A stretch of 5,556 bases of DNA from assembly GCA_045538895.1 (NCBI GenBank), contig JAZQEH010000082.1, positions 1 through 5,556 on the forward strand. The letters are read 5' to 3'. Within the stretch, counting starts at the first letter, position 1. Each line of letters starts with the position of its first letter. The notes below the pieces were generated by a model. That model searched no databases. It worked only from the letters and a program-made list of their open reading frames with translations, and was not told the DNA's origin. Below, piece after piece: positions 5,537 to 5,556 of this stretch. This stretch comes from UMGS902 sp045538895 (GTDB lineage: Bacteria; Bacillota; Clostridia; Oscillospirales; CAG-272). The position numbers and the translations under genes are program-made.

Positions 5537-5556
5537 GCTCCCTCGTCTGAGGGAGC
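5537..5556. repeat. Terminal hairpin of repeat arm B, at window edge
   Basis: GCTCCCTC and GAGGGAGC form a perfect 8-bp stem around GTCT on the plus strand (AGAC on the minus strand). Its reverse complement matches the arm A terminal hairpin at 16 of 20 positions, and the four differences form two compensatory base pairs. The window stops on its last base. Confidence 0.85.

Larger units (their letters stand above)
5440..5556. repeat. Inverted hairpin-bearing intergenic repeat (MITE-like or REP-like)
   Basis: This 117-bp non-coding element reaches the right edge of the window. Arm A (5440-5487, read on plus) and arm B (5556-5508, read on minus) have the same order of parts: a 20-nt hairpin with loop AGAC, then T, then a second hairpin bounded by G and AC, then a purine tail ending GGAGGGA. 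The arms are separated by about 20 bp of AT-rich sequence. Symmetry, compact size and lack of a reading frame suggest a non-autonomous mobile or extragenic palindromic repeat. From memory, similar sequences are common between genes in gut Clostridia, but I could not search. It may continue beyond the window. No target-site duplication can be judged because the right flank is absent. Confidence 0.75.

Noticed and set aside
5440..5556. Possible CRISPR repeats from the repeated CTCAGACGAGG motif.
   Set aside because: Only two copies, in inverted orientation and with internal structure; no regular spacer pattern.

Overview
The window carries one tightly packed operon, read entirely on the minus strand, that encodes the common end of the shikimate pathway and both aromatic amino acid branches. 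In transcription order it holds tyrA (prephenate dehydrogenase), aroB (3-dehydroquinate synthase), aroA (EPSP synthase), aroC (chorismate synthase) and pheA (chorismate mutase / prephenate dehydratase with an ACT domain). All five genes look intact, with their characteristic active-site motifs mostly in place. Gaps between genes are 10 bp or less, and two junctions overlap, so the message is probably translated as a coupled unit.

The source is most likely a low- to mid-GC Firmicute of the class Clostridia, plausibly a gut Oscillospirales/Ruminococcaceae-type bacterium. This rests on the tyrA-aroB-aroA-aroC-pheA order, the AQ-type mutase fused to prephenate dehydratase, purine-rich ribosome binding sites, and a hairpin-rich intergenic repeat of a kind I associate from memory with gut Clostridia. 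The species cannot be determined from this window.

Layout: 5440-5556 is a 117-bp inverted, hairpin-bearing repeat that runs to the right edge. 5397-5439 is a short tyrA leader with a 16-bp palindrome (operator candidate) and a strong Shine-Dalgarno site. 55-5396 is the operon. 1-54 is a short tail after pheA with an imperfect inverted repeat but no convincing terminator.

How the genes work together: AroB makes dehydroquinate at the pathway start, while AroA and AroC perform the last two steps to chorismate. PheA converts chorismate to prephenate and then phenylpyruvate. TyrA takes prephenate toward tyrosine through 4-hydroxyphenylpyruvate. DAHP synthase, dehydroquinase, shikimate dehydrogenase and shikimate kinase are not in the window and must lie elsewhere or just outside it. 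PheA has a C-terminal ACT domain for feedback control, whereas TyrA is a catalytic core without one.

I found no wholly new protein system. The most interesting signals are non-coding: the symmetric repeat, whose two end hairpins show compensatory base changes; an AU-only hairpin that places the aroB Shine-Dalgarno core in its loop; and the palindrome before tyrA. A few unusual active-site residues in PheA and AroA also merit a check.
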